Origin: a virus
Strand: one strand, 5' to 3'
DNA length: 64,000 nucleotides
Virus record (IMG/VR): IMGVR_UViG_3300035088_000013
Coordinates: 1 to 64,000 of that record
A program made the translations under genes and the position numbers. Of this stretch, positions 16,398-23,657 are shown piece by piece; within the stretch, counting starts at the first letter, position 1; each line of letters begins with the position of its first letter. The notes under the pieces are model-generated. The model ran no database searches, had not been told where the DNA came from, and saw only the letters and a list, made by a program, of their open reading frames with translations.

Positions 16398-16426
16398 AGC
16401 TAACATCTTCACCCCGTGTAAGTCAA
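16398..16426 (-). promoter_or_regulatory. Degenerate member of the repeated promoter family
   Basis: Minus strand TGTTGACT (TTGACT 16426-16421), 17 bp, TTAGCT; no GGGGGCTGGAG hairpin. Divergent from the 16463 copy 36 bp away. Confidence 0.45.
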
Positions 16427-16462
16427 CAGGATGTGGCGTGGCGCACACGCCTGGAATCCCTG

Positions 16463-16491
16463 TTGACATCACGCGGGAAGTGGTGTTTACT
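16463..16491 (+). promoter_or_regulatory. Promoter module without the leader hairpin (copy 2)
   Basis: TTGACA 16463-16468, 17 bp, TTTACT 16486-16491. The leader is only 35 nt with GAGGGAGG and lacks the GGGGGCTGGAG stem, which makes it a natural contrast to the other copies. Confidence 0.8.
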
Positions 16492-16526
16492 TGTCTTGTA
16501 AGCGAGGGAACGAGGGAGGCACCGAG

Positions 16527-16844
16527 ATGATCTACTACCGGACCGCTAAGGGAAGCCACAAGCACACGAACTACTCCTGCGCGAACCTGCGTCGCCAGAT
16601 CCAAACCGGCCCGGTCACCGAGATCCCCGCGAACGAGGTCACGGAATGGACCCCCTGCGAGCACTGCTGCCCCACCGGCGAGGTCGCGGAAGCGGCGGCG
16701 AAGGCGGCGGCGAAGACCGCGGCGATGTGCGCGAACGTCGGGGTCGTCAAGCCCCGGCACATCGAGTCGGAGTGCCGGTCCTGCGGCAAGCGGGGCAAGG
16801 TCGACCGGCGGACCGGCAAGCTGCGGGCGCACAAGGCGGCGTGA
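16527..16844 (+). CDS. Zinc-ribbon-like hypothetical protein
   Basis: 105 residues, ATG 16527 behind GAGGGAGG. The N-terminal half has Y-S-C and C-E-H-C-C (near 41-46), the C-terminal half C-R-S-C-G-K near 86-91; an Ala-rich helix lies between. Probably metal-binding. First gene of the rightward accessory block. Confidence 0.82.
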   Translation: MIYYRTAKGSHKHTNYSCANLRRQIQTGPVTEIPANEVTEWTPCEHCCPTGEVAEAAAKAAAKTAAMCANVGVVKPRHIESECRSCGKRGKVDRRTGKLRAHKAA

Positions 16845-16848
16845 CCCG

Positions 16849-16868
16849 GTGCCGGGGAAACCCGGCAC
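16849..16868 (+). terminator. GAAA-loop hairpin
   Basis: GTGCCGGG-GAAA-CCCGGCAC, a perfect 8-bp stem with a GNRA loop, immediately after the 16527 gene and before promoter copy 3. Confidence 0.6.
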
Positions 16869-16876
16869 GGTACCTG

Positions 16877-16938
16877 TTGACATCACGTAGGTTCTGGTGT
16901 TTACTTGTCTTGTGAGCGCGGGGGGCTGGAGCCCCCGC
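16877..16938 (+). promoter_or_regulatory. Promoter plus leader hairpin module (copy 3)
   Basis: TTGACA 16877-16882, 17 bp, TTTACT 16900-16905; hairpin 16919-16937. Confidence 0.85.
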
Positions 16939-16960
16939 CCCGATCCCCCTGGGAGCCATC

Positions 16961-17182
16961 ATGATCCAGCACCACCGCGCGAACGTGATCGTCAAGCAGA
17001 TCCGCGCGAACGGCTACGCCGACCTGGTCCTCAACGGGCAGGTCATCCGGACCGGCTTCCAAGGCTCCGGGCACGCCGAGCTGGTCATGGTGGGCGGCGG
17101 CTACTACTCGGTGCGCACCCTGGATGGTCACCGGATCGAGATCGGCAAGGGTGAGCTGATCGCGGTGCAGCACGCCGAGTGA
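16961..17182 (+). CDS. Small beta-rich hypothetical protein, 73 aa
   Basis: ATG 16961, single gene of the copy-3 unit. It reads MIQHHRANVIVKQIRANGYA and continues with alternating strands (V-I-R-T-G-F, Y-Y-S-V-R-T-L). No motif recognised; compact single-domain fold likely. Confidence 0.82.
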   Translation: MIQHHRANVIVKQIRANGYADLVLNGQVIRTGFQGSGHAELVMVGGGYYSVRTLDGHRIEIGKGELIAVQHAE

Positions 17183-17195
17183 CACCGCGGCGGCG

Positions 17196-17221
17196 GGAAG
17201 CCTCGGAACCTCGAGGCTTCC
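17196..17221 (+). terminator. Perfect 10-bp hairpin ahead of promoter copy 4
   Basis: GGAAGCCTCG (17196-17205) / CGAGGCTTCC (17212-17221), ending 2 bp before the -35 of copy 4. Confidence 0.6.
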
Positions 17222-17223
17222 TG

Positions 17224-17285
17224 TTGACGTCACGTGCGGCATGGTGTTTACTTGTCTTGTGAGCGCGGGGGGCTGGAGCCCCCGC
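17224..17285 (+). promoter_or_regulatory. Promoter plus leader hairpin module (copy 4)
   Basis: TTGACG 17224-17229 (one change in the -35), 17 bp, TTTACT 17247-17252; hairpin 17266-17284. Confidence 0.83.
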
Positions 17286-17305
17286 CCGACCCGAGAGGCA
17301 ACCCG

Positions 17306-17950
17306 ATGATCGAGAACCTGACCACCGCGACCCCCACCGAGATCGACACCGCGATCGCCGCCCTGCACCACTCCCTGGCGAAGGCCGACCACAAGCGGAC
17401 CTCGTCGATCGGCTACCTGCACGACATCGCCAAGACCCGCAAGTACCGGCCCTCGACCTGGACCAACCGGAAGTCCGGCTACGACTACACCGCCACCGAC
17501 GCCGAGGCGATCGCGATCCTGACCGACGCGATCGAGGCGGCCGACGCGGGTACCTACACCGGCCCGATCTCCACCTACGACCTGAAGTACGGAAGCGCCA
17601 AGAAGCACCTGGAGGCCATCCCCGCACTGGAAGCGGAGATCGCGAAGATCAAAACGGAGATCAACCGGCTCGAGGGCGAATGGTCGGCCCGGCCGTGGTC
17701 GCGGTTCTTCCTGGTCACCTCGAGCACCGGCCACATCCACTCGTCGATGGGGTGCTCGACCTGCCGGATCACCACCACCTACGGATGGCTGCCGGAGATG
17801 TCCGGCAAGAGCGAGGCGGACGCGATGGAGCACCTGGACACCATCGGCGCGGGCCGCTCGACCCTGTGCTCGGTGTGCTTCCCGGACGCCCCGGTCGGGG
17901 ACACCCGGACCAAGGTCACCAAGGCGAAGGCGGCGAAGCTGGCCGCCTGA
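17306..17950 (+). CDS. Hypothetical protein with C-terminal metal-binding segment
   Basis: 214 residues, ATG 17306 behind GAGAGGCAA. The N-terminal 130 residues are helical with a coiled coil at A-L-E-A-E-I-A-K-I-K-T-E-I-N. The C-terminal part has G-H-I-H-S-S-M-G-C-S-T-C and later C-S-V-C-F, a possible zinc site built from His and four Cys. Function unknown. Confidence 0.85.
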   Translation: MIENLTTATPTEIDTAIAALHHSLAKADHKRTSSIGYLHDIAKTRKYRPSTWTNRKSGYDYTATDAEAIAILTDAIEAADAGTYTGPISTYDLKYGSAKKHLEAIPALEAEIAKIKTEINRLEGEWSARPWSRFFLVTSSTGHIHSSMGCSTCRITTTYGWLPEMSGKSEADAMEHLDTIGAGRSTLCSVCFPDAPVGDTRTKVTKAKAAKLAA

Positions 17951-17960
17951 CCCCGCCGGG

Positions 17961-17986
17961 GGGTGGCCGGGGAAACCCGGCCACCC
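17961..17986 (+). terminator. Perfect 11-bp hairpin with GAAA loop
   Basis: GGGTGGCCGGG-GAAA-CCCGGCCACCC directly after the 17306 gene and just before promoter copy 5. Confidence 0.65.
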
Positions 17987-17992
17987 AGCCTG

Positions 17993-18043
17993 TTGACATG
18001 ACTCGTGGTTTGATGTTTACTAATTACGGCGGGGAAGGACCCC
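17993..18043 (+). promoter_or_regulatory. Promoter module with replaced leader hairpin (copy 5)
   Basis: TTGACA 17993-17998, 17 bp, TTTACT 18016-18021. The usual GGGGGCTGGAGCCCCC is replaced by a shorter GGGG-AAGGA-CCCC at 18031-18043. The position of a stem is kept although the sequence is changed. Confidence 0.78.
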
Positions 18044-18069
18044 AGCCCCCGACCCCGGAGGAGCAACCG

Positions 18070-18378
18070 ATGACCGACACCACCTGCCGCCATTCTTGGG
18101 TGGCCGGGATGATGTACGTCCACGACGAAGACCTGGCGACTGTCGCCGCCGTCCGCACCGTCGAGTGCGAGCACTGCGACGTCACCGTCGGACCCGGCAC
18201 CAGCTCCCTCGAGCTGGATCACCTGCGCGGACTCGCCGGACGGGAACCCGACGTCATCGTCTCCCAGCGGGAGCACGAGTCACTGCGGGAAACCGCGCAC
18301 CTGCTGTCCACGCCCGCCAACGCGCGCCGCCTGCTCGCCGCCGTAGAACGGCTCGACGACGGAAAGGCGCAGCGGTGA
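18070..18378 (+). CDS. Cys-containing protein with a Phd/YefM-like C-terminus
   Basis: 102 residues, ATG 18070. The N-terminal half has C-R-H-S and C-E-H-C-D (near 33-36). The C-terminal 42 residues, V-I-V-S-Q-R-E-H-E-S-L-R-E-T-A then S-T-P-A-N-A-R-R-L-L, strongly resemble the segment of YefM/Phd antitoxins that follows their DNA-binding fold. No RelE/YoeB toxin gene follows. Possibly an orphan or anti-toxin decoy; inferred. Confidence 0.8.
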   Translation: MTDTTCRHSWVAGMMYVHDEDLATVAAVRTVECEHCDVTVGPGTSSLELDHLRGLAGREPDVIVSQREHESLRETAHLLSTPANARRLLAAVERLDDGKAQR

Positions 18379-18560
18379 AGACGGCCGAGCAGATCCGCGC
18401 ACGGATGGCGACGTTGGAACAGATGACGGGGAACGCCCGGGCGACCAAGACGGCGCGGGTGATCTGGACGTCCCAGGCGGAGGCGTTGCGCTGGGCGCTG
18501 GGGGAGGTCGACCGCGAGGACATGAGTTTGATGGCCGACCTGGACCGGCAGGGAAAGTAA
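18375..18560 (+). CDS. Small helical protein, 61 aa
   Basis: GTG 18375 overlaps the previous stop (GTGA). Mostly alpha-helical (V-K-T-A-E-Q-I-R-A-R-M-A-T-L-E-Q) with W-T-S-Q-A-E-A-L-R-W-A-L-G in the middle. Its position after a YefM-like gene would suit a partner, but it does not look like a RelE-fold toxin. Confidence 0.8.
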   Translation: MKTAEQIRARMATLEQMTGNARATKTARVIWTSQAEALRWALGEVDREDMSLMADLDRQGK

Positions 18561-18570
18561 CCGGATCCTG

Positions 18571-18632
18571 TTGACATCCCGTGAGTGATCGTGTTTACTT
18601 GACTTGTGAGCGCGGGGGGCTGGAGTCCCCGC
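18571..18632 (+). promoter_or_regulatory. Promoter plus leader hairpin module (copy 6)
   Basis: TTGACA 18571-18576, 17 bp, TTTACT 18594-18599. The hairpin 18613-18631 has GGAGT in place of GGAGC, turning one G-C pair into G-T (G-U in RNA). Confidence 0.84.
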
Positions 18633-18656
18633 CCCGACCCCGGAGAGGCAATCCCC

Positions 18657-18866
18657 ATGATCAGCACCCTCGACCAGCTCCGCCACACCGCCGCCGAGAA
18701 GCGGGTGCGGATCATCGCCCGCCCGAACGAGACGTTCATCCTGCGCGACGCCCACACCGGCGACCACATCGCCACGGCCCACGGTTTCGACCAGCTCACC
18801 GAATCCCTCAACTGGGTCGACCACCCCGGCCAGGTCGACCCGGACGCGATGGGAACGGGCGCGTGA
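18657..18866 (+). CDS. Hypothetical protein, 69 aa
   Basis: ATG 18657 behind GGAGAGGCAA. It reads MISTLDQLRHTAAEKRVRI and then R-D-A-H-T-G-D-H-I-A-T-A-H-G. No family recognised. It overlaps the next gene by GTGA, suggesting coupled translation. Confidence 0.82.
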   Translation: MISTLDQLRHTAAEKRVRIIARPNETFILRDAHTGDHIATAHGFDQLTESLNWVDHPGQVDPDAMGTGA

Positions 18867-19963
18867 GCTACACCGGCAGCGCCAGCGCGGTGCAAGGCGT
18901 CCTGGACGTCCTCACCGCGCAGCAGCGCGAGGCGACCACCGGCCCGTGGGGCGGCCTCGCCCGGACCCTGGTCGACAACACCGTGCACGAGGTCCTGAAC
19001 CCGGACAAGCCCGCCCCGCCCGCCCCGCCCACCCACACCGTCCGTAAGGATGCGCTGCGGGAGCTGCTCTACATCGCGGAGGACGCCGGAACCCGACGGC
19101 TATGGCAGCGGCACCGGATCGTCTACGACCTCGACCCCGGCCTGTGGGCCGAACTCGGCGACACCGAACCCGACACGATCGTCCCCGACGCCTTGTTCGC
19201 GTCCCTGCCGCACCCGGACCCGTTCGTGGCCTTGCCGGAGCCGCTGGTCATCCCGATCAACAACAGCGAACGCCAGCGTATCCACGGGTTCTTCGTCCAC
19301 GGCCGCACCTCCGGCGCGACCCGGACCGGCGGGGTCGGCCTCTCCACGCAATGTTCCACCCACCACGAGCGGGCCGTCCCCGGGCTGGTCGGGCTGGTCA
19401 TCCCCGGCTACATCGAGGACAACGCCGGGAAACCCCGCATGGCGGACCCCACCTACCAGGACATGATGATCAACCGGGTCACCTTGCGCCCCGGCACCGG
19501 CGACGGCATCACCGTCGGCGAGATGGTCGACGCGATCCGCGCGAACTTCGACCTCTACGAGAAAGGAGAACCCGGCCACTTCGAGCTTTCGGTGGCCCCG
19601 GCGATCACCCGGGCCGTGTCCGCCCTGGTGTACTTGTGCTCGGTGAACCGGGACCTGCGGCCGTTGCCCGCCCGGCCGTCCGGCCGCACCCGCGGCCCCG
19701 GCACACCCAAGCCGGTCAAGGTGATCGGGGTCGGCTACCAGGTCGGTGCGGCGTTACGCGCGTGGCGGCGCACCGAAGCCGACGGCACCGGCCAGCCGGG
19801 CGGGCGACCCCGGCGGCCCCACGTCCGGCGGGCGCACTTCCACACCTACAAGGTCGGCCCCGGCCGGGCGGAGTCCATCGTGAAGTGGCTGGCCCCGATC
19901 CCGATCAACATGACCGCGGACGCCGACACGACCACCATCGTCCCGGTGAGGAGCCCGCGATGA
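18863..19963 (+). CDS. Large accessory protein with R-R-A-H-F-H-T-Y C-terminal domain
   Basis: 366 residues, GTG 18863. The central part (residues 110-250) has an N-I-N-N-S-E and G-L-V-I-P-G-Y-I region. The last 60 residues contain V-R-R-A-H-F-H-T-Y-K-V-G-P-G-R then V-K-W-L-A-P-I-P-I-N. This C-terminal pattern resembles proteins that are sometimes labelled AcrVA2-like in other mobile elements, but I could not verify this. Function uncertain. Confidence 0.82.
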   Translation: MSYTGSASAVQGVLDVLTAQQREATTGPWGGLARTLVDNTVHEVLNPDKPAPPAPPTHTVRKDALRELLYIAEDAGTRRLWQRHRIVYDLDPGLWAELGDTEPDTIVPDALFASLPHPDPFVALPEPLVIPINNSERQRIHGFFVHGRTSGATRTGGVGLSTQCSTHHERAVPGLVGLVIPGYIEDNAGKPRMADPTYQDMMINRVTLRPGTGDGITVGEMVDAIRANFDLYEKGEPGHFELSVAPAITRAVSALVYLCSVNRDLRPLPARPSGRTRGPGTPKPVKVIGVGYQVGAALRAWRRTEADGTGQPGGRPRRPHVRRAHFHTYKVGPGRAESIVKWLAPIPINMTADADTTTIVPVRSPR

Positions 19964-20039
19964 CCCGGACGATACGCAGGCCCAAGGGTGTAGGCGCAAA
20001 GGCCACGATCACCTACACTTGTTCCCGGAGGTGGCCTAT

Positions 20040-20249
20040 ATGAGCACAAATATCGATCTTGACCGGGACCTGCTCGACCGGGCACGGACGGCACTGTCCG
20101 GCGCGGGAATCAAGGAGACCGTGGAGGAAGGGCTGCGCCGCATTGTGGCGGAGCGGTCGCTGCACGACCTGGCCGCGCTGGTCGGCGAAATGGCGGAAGA
20201 CCCGCAGCAGCAGGACCTGATGCATCACGTGCGAGATCGCGCGTGGTGA
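20040..20249 (+). CDS. vapB: VapB-like antitoxin, module 2
   Basis: 69 residues, ATG 20040 with GGAGGTGG upstream. N-terminus N-I-D-L-D-R-D-L-L-D-R-A is a type-II VapB strand-helix; the helix K-E-T-V-E-E-G-L-R-R-I-V follows. It overlaps the toxin start. Not behind a repeated promoter module; the leader at 19970-20039 looks independent. Confidence 0.88.
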   Translation: MSTNIDLDRDLLDRARTALSGAGIKETVEEGLRRIVAERSLHDLAALVGEMAEDPQQQDLMHHVRDRAW

Positions 20250-20662
20250 CCTACGTGGTCGACACCAGCGTCCTCACCCGGCTGGGGCAGGAGCCGGTAC
20301 TCACCCGCCTGACGGCGATCGGCACCTACAACTGCCGGGTCACCATCGCCAGCGTCCTGGAGATGGGCTACACCGCCCGTACCGCAGAGGAGCATCGCCA
20401 GATCGTCGATACCCTTCACTCGACGTTCACCGTGGTCATTACCTCCCCATGGGCGCAGGAACACGCCGTGGAGATGCAGCAAATCATGGCCGTCGGCGGG
20501 GAACACCGCTCCGCCCGGTTGGCGGATCTTCTGATCGCGGCCACAGCCCTCCAGCTGGACGCGACCGTGCTGCACTACGACCACGACTTCGACACGGTCG
20601 CCAAACACACCGGCCAGCCATGCGAATGGATTGCGCTTCCCGGCAGCCTCGATCGATCGTGA
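20243..20662 (+). CDS. vapC: PIN-domain toxin (VapC-like), module 2
   Basis: 139 residues. PIN acidic residues: Y-V-V-D-T-S near residue 7, E in S-V-L-E-M-G near 40, D in L-A-D-L-L-I-A near 94 and D in H-Y-D-H-D-F near 112. A Mg-dependent RNase neutralised by VapB. It ends at a strong terminator at 20665. The C-terminal part is related to VapC at 11440. Confidence 0.9.
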   Translation: MVTYVVDTSVLTRLGQEPVLTRLTAIGTYNCRVTIASVLEMGYTARTAEEHRQIVDTLHSTFTVVITSPWAQEHAVEMQQIMAVGGEHRSARLADLLIAATALQLDATVLHYDHDFDTVAKHTGQPCEWIALPGSLDRS

Positions 20663-20664
20663 GT

Positions 20665-20695
20665 GAACTGCCCGCCCAACGGCGGGCAGTTCTTT
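20665..20695 (+). terminator. Intrinsic terminator after vapBC module 2
   Basis: GAACTGCCCGCC (20665-20676), loop CAAC, GGCGGGCAGTTC (20681-20692), then TTT: a perfect 12-bp stem. Confidence 0.85.
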
Positions 20696-20706
20696 ACGAT
20701 CATGCG

Positions 20707-21420
20707 GTGCGTGGTGACCTCGCGGTGCTGGTGCCCTCCCGTGGCCGTCCGGACGCTGTCGCGGGCCTTGCGCGCCGGATCGCGGAGACCGCGGCCGGGG
20801 TCCGCGCGCGGACGGCGTTGATCGTGGCGGTCGACCTGGACGATCCGTCCAGCATCGACTATCCGGCGGCGGCGGCGGGGTCGCCGAACCTGCCCGGCCT
20901 GCTGGTGCTCGAGCGGACCACCGGGGCGGCGCAGGCGTTGAACCTGATCGCGTGCCGGTACGCGCCGGGGGTGCGGAACGTGATGTTCCTGCCGGACGGG
21001 TGGCGGCCGGTCGCACCCGGCTGGGACAAGGCCCTGGTGGACGCCCTGGACGCGGGGGCGGGGCTCGCACACGGGCAGGAGATCGGCCACGAGCGGGTGC
21101 TACCCCGGCATATGGCGGTGCGCTCGGAGGTGGTCGAGACCCTCGGCTACCTGGTGCCCGACGGGATGCCGTGCGGGGCGTGGCCGGACGTATGGGCCGG
21201 ATGGGGCCGGGCATGCGGGATCACGCAGGTACCGGGCGCGGTGTTCGAACGCGACCCGCGCGTGCCCCGGCGTGGGCCGTGCCTCGAGGACCGGGTCGCC
21301 GCCGAGGTGGAGGCGGTTGCCCGCTACCGGCGCTCCGGGCAAGCCGAACGCGACGAGCAGGCTCTGGCCGCACTGTCGGCCGGGACCGACGCTGCTGCGC
21401 GCCACCCGGCGGGCTGGTAA
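20707..21420 (+). CDS. Glycosyltransferase-like (nucleotide-sugar fold) protein
   Basis: 237 residues from GTG 20707, chosen because GTG 20659 would put the terminator inside the gene. The opening V-R-G-D-L-A-V-L-V-P-S-R-G-R-P is typical of GT-A family 2-like enzymes, then V-A-V-D-L-D-D-P and N-L-I-A. No full D-x-D with metal context is proven. Substrate unknown; phages use such enzymes for DNA or surface glycosylation. Confidence 0.72.
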   Translation: MRGDLAVLVPSRGRPDAVAGLARRIAETAAGVRARTALIVAVDLDDPSSIDYPAAAAGSPNLPGLLVLERTTGAAQALNLIACRYAPGVRNVMFLPDGWRPVAPGWDKALVDALDAGAGLAHGQEIGHERVLPRHMAVRSEVVETLGYLVPDGMPCGAWPDVWAGWGRACGITQVPGAVFERDPRVPRRGPCLEDRVAAEVEAVARYRRSGQAERDEQALAALSAGTDAAARHPAGW

Positions 21421-21632
21421 GCACGCGCACCCGCACGGAACGCGCCGATCTGCTCGGCGATCTCCGGCTGGGCGCAGTAGGCCGCGTATGCATGCGCCTC
21501 ATCGCGGCGACGGCGCATGTCGGCGGCTTTGGTCAGGTAGGTGGCCAGGGACTCACCCGCGTTGGCGGCGACCTCGTTGAGCCGGTCGTAGACGTGGGCG
21601 GGAAGCGAGACGTTGCGCTGTCCGGGAGCCAT
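21324..21632 (-). CDS. Ribbon-helix-helix-like small regulator
   Basis: 102 residues from ATG 21632; the 3-prime end overlaps the convergent 20707 gene by about 100 bp. N-terminus Q-R-N-V-S-L-P-A-H-V-Y-D-R-L-N-E-V-A is an RHH strand and helix, followed by an arm with R-R-R-R-D-E-A-H-A-Y. Looks like an antitoxin or plasmid-type repressor. The tail beyond residue about 75 may be artefactual given the overlap. Confidence 0.65.
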   Translation of the reverse strand: MAPGQRNVSLPAHVYDRLNEVAANAGESLATYLTKAADMRRRRDEAHAYAAYCAQPEIAEQIGAFRAGARAYQPAGWRAAASVPADSAARACSSRSACPERR

Positions 21633-21642
21633 GCCCGGCACG

Positions 21643-21825
21643 CTACCTGCGTTGGGCAAGATACCGCTCGACCTGGACCACGAGCATGATCCCCATGCGT
21701 GTCACCTCGAGCGACAGCGGATGGCGGGCGGCGTCGATCCATTGCCGGTGCAGGATGCCGTCGTCGTCCTCGCCGAGGTCGTCGAGCATGTCGTCGTAGA
21801 AGGCATCGTCGTCTTGGGTGCTCAC
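21643..21825 (-). CDS. Acidic small protein upstream of the RHH gene
   Basis: 60 residues from GTG 21825. It starts VSTQDDDAFYDDMLDDLGED and then Q-W-I-D-A-A-R-H-P-L-S-L-E-V. It precedes the RHH gene by 10 bp in one direction, so the two may form a pair. No clear Shine-Dalgarno; function unknown. Confidence 0.6.
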   Translation of the reverse strand: MSTQDDDAFYDDMLDDLGEDDDGILHRQWIDAARHPLSLEVTRMGIMLVVQVERYLAQRR

Positions 21826-21962
21826 ATACTTAAGGCCCGGCTGGGAGCCGTTTCGTGAGGTCCCAGCCGGAAATGTGACCCAGGTCACTGGGGGTGGCCG
21901 GGTTGCGTGCACTTACGACCGGGGGAGGGCACCGGTCTGCGATCGACGGGAACGGCCGTCGG

Positions 21963-22541
21963 TCACATGCAGCACCCGCAGCACTCGCCGTCCCGGCCGC
22001 AGTCGCAGTCGATGGTGATCCACGCCGGGGCGGACCCGCACCGGGTGCACGGGACCGGGCCGGGGTCGACGCAGATCAGGTGCTCGAGGTCGCACCGGGG
22101 GCGGTCCCGCGGGTCGGTGGCCAGCTCGGCGGCGGTCCCGGGGCGGGGGTCCGCGGGGACGCAATCGGTGCAGCCGTCGACGTGCAGGTAGCCCCGGCCG
22201 TCGGGGGTGTCGGTGAGCAGCCCGCCGCATCCGCACCGGTACCGGGCGGGGGTGCGGTGGGAGGCGAGGCGGCGGGTGCGGATGGCCGCGTTCCGGGCGT
22301 TGAAGTGCAGGACCTCCCGCAGGTCGGTGGCGGCGGCCCGGCGGGCGGCCAGCAGGCTGGTGAAGGTCGCGAACAGGTGGGTGTCGGTGGCCTCGGCGTA
22401 CCAGGGGGTGCCGGGTTCCTCGGTGCGGATGAACACCCAGCCGGGTGTTTTGGCTTCCCATACCTCGAGGCGGCCGGTCCGCAGGTTCGGGTGGCGGGCG
22501 GTGATGGTCACGGGGGGGAGGGTGCGGGTGGCGGTGGTCAT
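21963..22541 (-). CDS. Protein with C-terminal zinc ribbons
   Basis: 192 residues, ATG 22541 behind GAGAGAGG. N-terminal half is a beta/alpha domain (V-T-I-T-A-R-H-P-N-L). The C-terminal half has C-G-C-G-G, C-T-D-C, C-T-R-C-G and C-D-C...C-C-G-C-C, i.e. several metal knuckles. Single gene of the minus-strand promoter at 22571-22628, divergent from the copy at 22664. Confidence 0.84.
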   Translation of the reverse strand: MTTATRTLPPVTITARHPNLRTGRLEVWEAKTPGWVFIRTEEPGTPWYAEATDTHLFATFTSLLAARRAAATDLREVLHFNARNAAIRTRRLASHRTPARYRCGCGGLLTDTPDGRGYLHVDGCTDCVPADPRPGTAAELATDPRDRPRCDLEHLICVDPGPVPCTRCGSAPAWITIDCDCGRDGECCGCCM

Positions 22542-22570
22542 GGGGTGCCTCTCTCTCGCGGTGTCGTGGC

Positions 22571-22628
22571 CCCGCTCCAGCCGGGAGGACGACCACATAA
22601 GTAAACCACGCCACCCCATTCATGTCAA
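22571..22628 (-). promoter_or_regulatory. Promoter plus sequence-inverted leader hairpin (minus copy)
   Basis: Minus strand TTGACA (22628-22623), 17 bp, TTTACT (22605-22600). The hairpin here is CCCGGC-TGGA-GCGGGG: the GCTGGAGC core is kept but the outer arms are swapped from G/C to C/G, with one G-G mismatch. This argues for conservation of the stem rather than of the bases. Confidence 0.82.
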
Positions 22629-22663
22629 CAGGTATCGCAACACGGAGGTCCAGCCGAAACCTG

Positions 22664-22726
22664 TTGACATCACGGTGTCGGTCGTGTTTACTTGGTTTGT
22701 GAGCGGCGGGGGGCTGGAGCCCCCGC
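22664..22726 (+). promoter_or_regulatory. Promoter plus leader hairpin module (copy 7)
   Basis: TTGACA 22664-22669, 17 bp, TTTACT 22687-22692; hairpin about 22706-22725. Back-to-back with the minus copy at 22571-22628. Confidence 0.86.
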
Positions 22727-22750
22727 CCCAACCCCCGAGAGGCGGCCCCC

Positions 22751-22984
22751 ATGAACACCTACACCGTGACCCTCCGCAAGGACGGCGGCCTGCGGATGCC
22801 CTACACCATGGCCGCCCCCGACACGGCAACCCTGTTCGCCGCGATCGACCCGAAGGACGAGGTCGTCTCGATCGTCCGGATCGACGACGACACCCCCGAC
22901 TACCTGCTGGACTACCTGCCGCTGAGCGTCGCGTCCCGGGTCGCCGCGAACTCCGCGTTCTACGTCGGCGACCCGAACTCCTGA
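22751..22984 (+). CDS. Hypothetical protein, 77 aa
   Basis: ATG 22751 behind GAGAGGCGG. It reads MNTYTVTLRKDGGLRMPYTM, then D-E-V-V-S-I-V-R-I-D-D-D. A small alpha/beta protein of the type abundant in actinophages; function unknown. First of three genes in the copy-7 unit. Confidence 0.82.
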   Translation: MNTYTVTLRKDGGLRMPYTMAAPDTATLFAAIDPKDEVVSIVRIDDDTPDYLLDYLPLSVASRVAANSAFYVGDPNS

Positions 22985-23014
22985 CCACCCCACCCCGAGA
23001 AAGCGAGCACCGCC

Positions 23015-23386
23015 ATGACGTCCCTTTTCGAGCTCCAGGTCGACCTCGAGCGCTGGGAGTTGGACCCGGCGACCATGCGGGTCGCCCAAGCGATGATCGA
23101 CGCCGCGTCCCCCGACCCCGACCAGGACCACGTAGCGGTCTACGTGGGGATCGCCCTGCCGGGCAAGCGGCGCGGTGTGTGGACCCTGGGCCAGCCCCTC
23201 GAGGTCGCTGACGGGTTCTTCCTGGCCCGTACGGACGCGGAGGTGTCCCGGGCGCGTGAGTTCGCCGACCGGGCCGCGGAGACCCAGCTCGCGGGGCGGG
23301 CGGGGACGACCTCCTATGCGGCGGTCCGGCGCGGCGGGGGATCGGTGTTCGAGGGCATCTTCGGCGTCGAGGTGGCCGGGCCGTGA
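23015..23386 (+). CDS. Hypothetical protein, 123 aa
   Basis: ATG 23015 after GAGAAAGCGAG. Contains Y-V-G-I-A-L-P-G-K-R and a C-terminal R-G-G-G-S-V-F-E-G. Second gene of the unit; its TGA overlaps the GTG of the membrane protein. Confidence 0.82.
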   Translation: MTSLFELQVDLERWELDPATMRVAQAMIDAASPDPDQDHVAVYVGIALPGKRRGVWTLGQPLEVADGFFLARTDAEVSRAREFADRAAETQLAGRAGTTSYAAVRRGGGSVFEGIFGVEVAGP

Positions 23387-23574
23387 TCGGCCGGATGCTG
23401 TTGCGCGGGCCGCGATATCCGCTGTTGTGGGCGGTCGCGGTGATCGTGCTGCTGCTGGTGGTGCTGCCCGTCTGGGTGGCGGTGCTGCTGGCGGTGGTGA
23501 TGGTCGTGGCGGTGGTGGGCCTGGTCCGGCGGGGGGTTCGGCGGGTCCGGAGGCCCAAACAGAAACCCTGTTGA
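23383..23574 (+). CDS. Small membrane protein
   Basis: 63 residues, GTG 23383 overlapping the previous stop. One long hydrophobic stretch (L-L-W-A-V-A-V-I-V-L-L-L-V-V then V-L-L-A-V-V-M-V-V) can form two transmembrane helices; the basic tail R-R-V-R-R-P-K-Q-K-P-C is cytoplasmic-type. The stop is the TGA inside promoter copy 8 (TGTTGACA). Role unknown; possibly exclusion or lysis-related. Confidence 0.8.
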   Translation: MIGRMLLRGPRYPLLWAVAVIVLLLVVLPVWVAVLLAVVMVVAVVGLVRRGVRRVRRPKQKPC

Positions 23575-23632
23575 CATCCTGATGCCGGTCGTGTTTACTT
23601 GTCTTGTGAGCGCGGGGGGCTGGAGCCCCCGC
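23571..23632 (+). promoter_or_regulatory. Promoter plus leader hairpin module (copy 8)
   Basis: TTGACA 23571-23576, 17 bp, TTTACT 23594-23599; hairpin 23613-23631. The first three bases serve as stop region of the 23383 gene. Confidence 0.86.
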
Positions 23633-23657
23633 CCCGACCCCCGAGAGGCGGCCCCCG

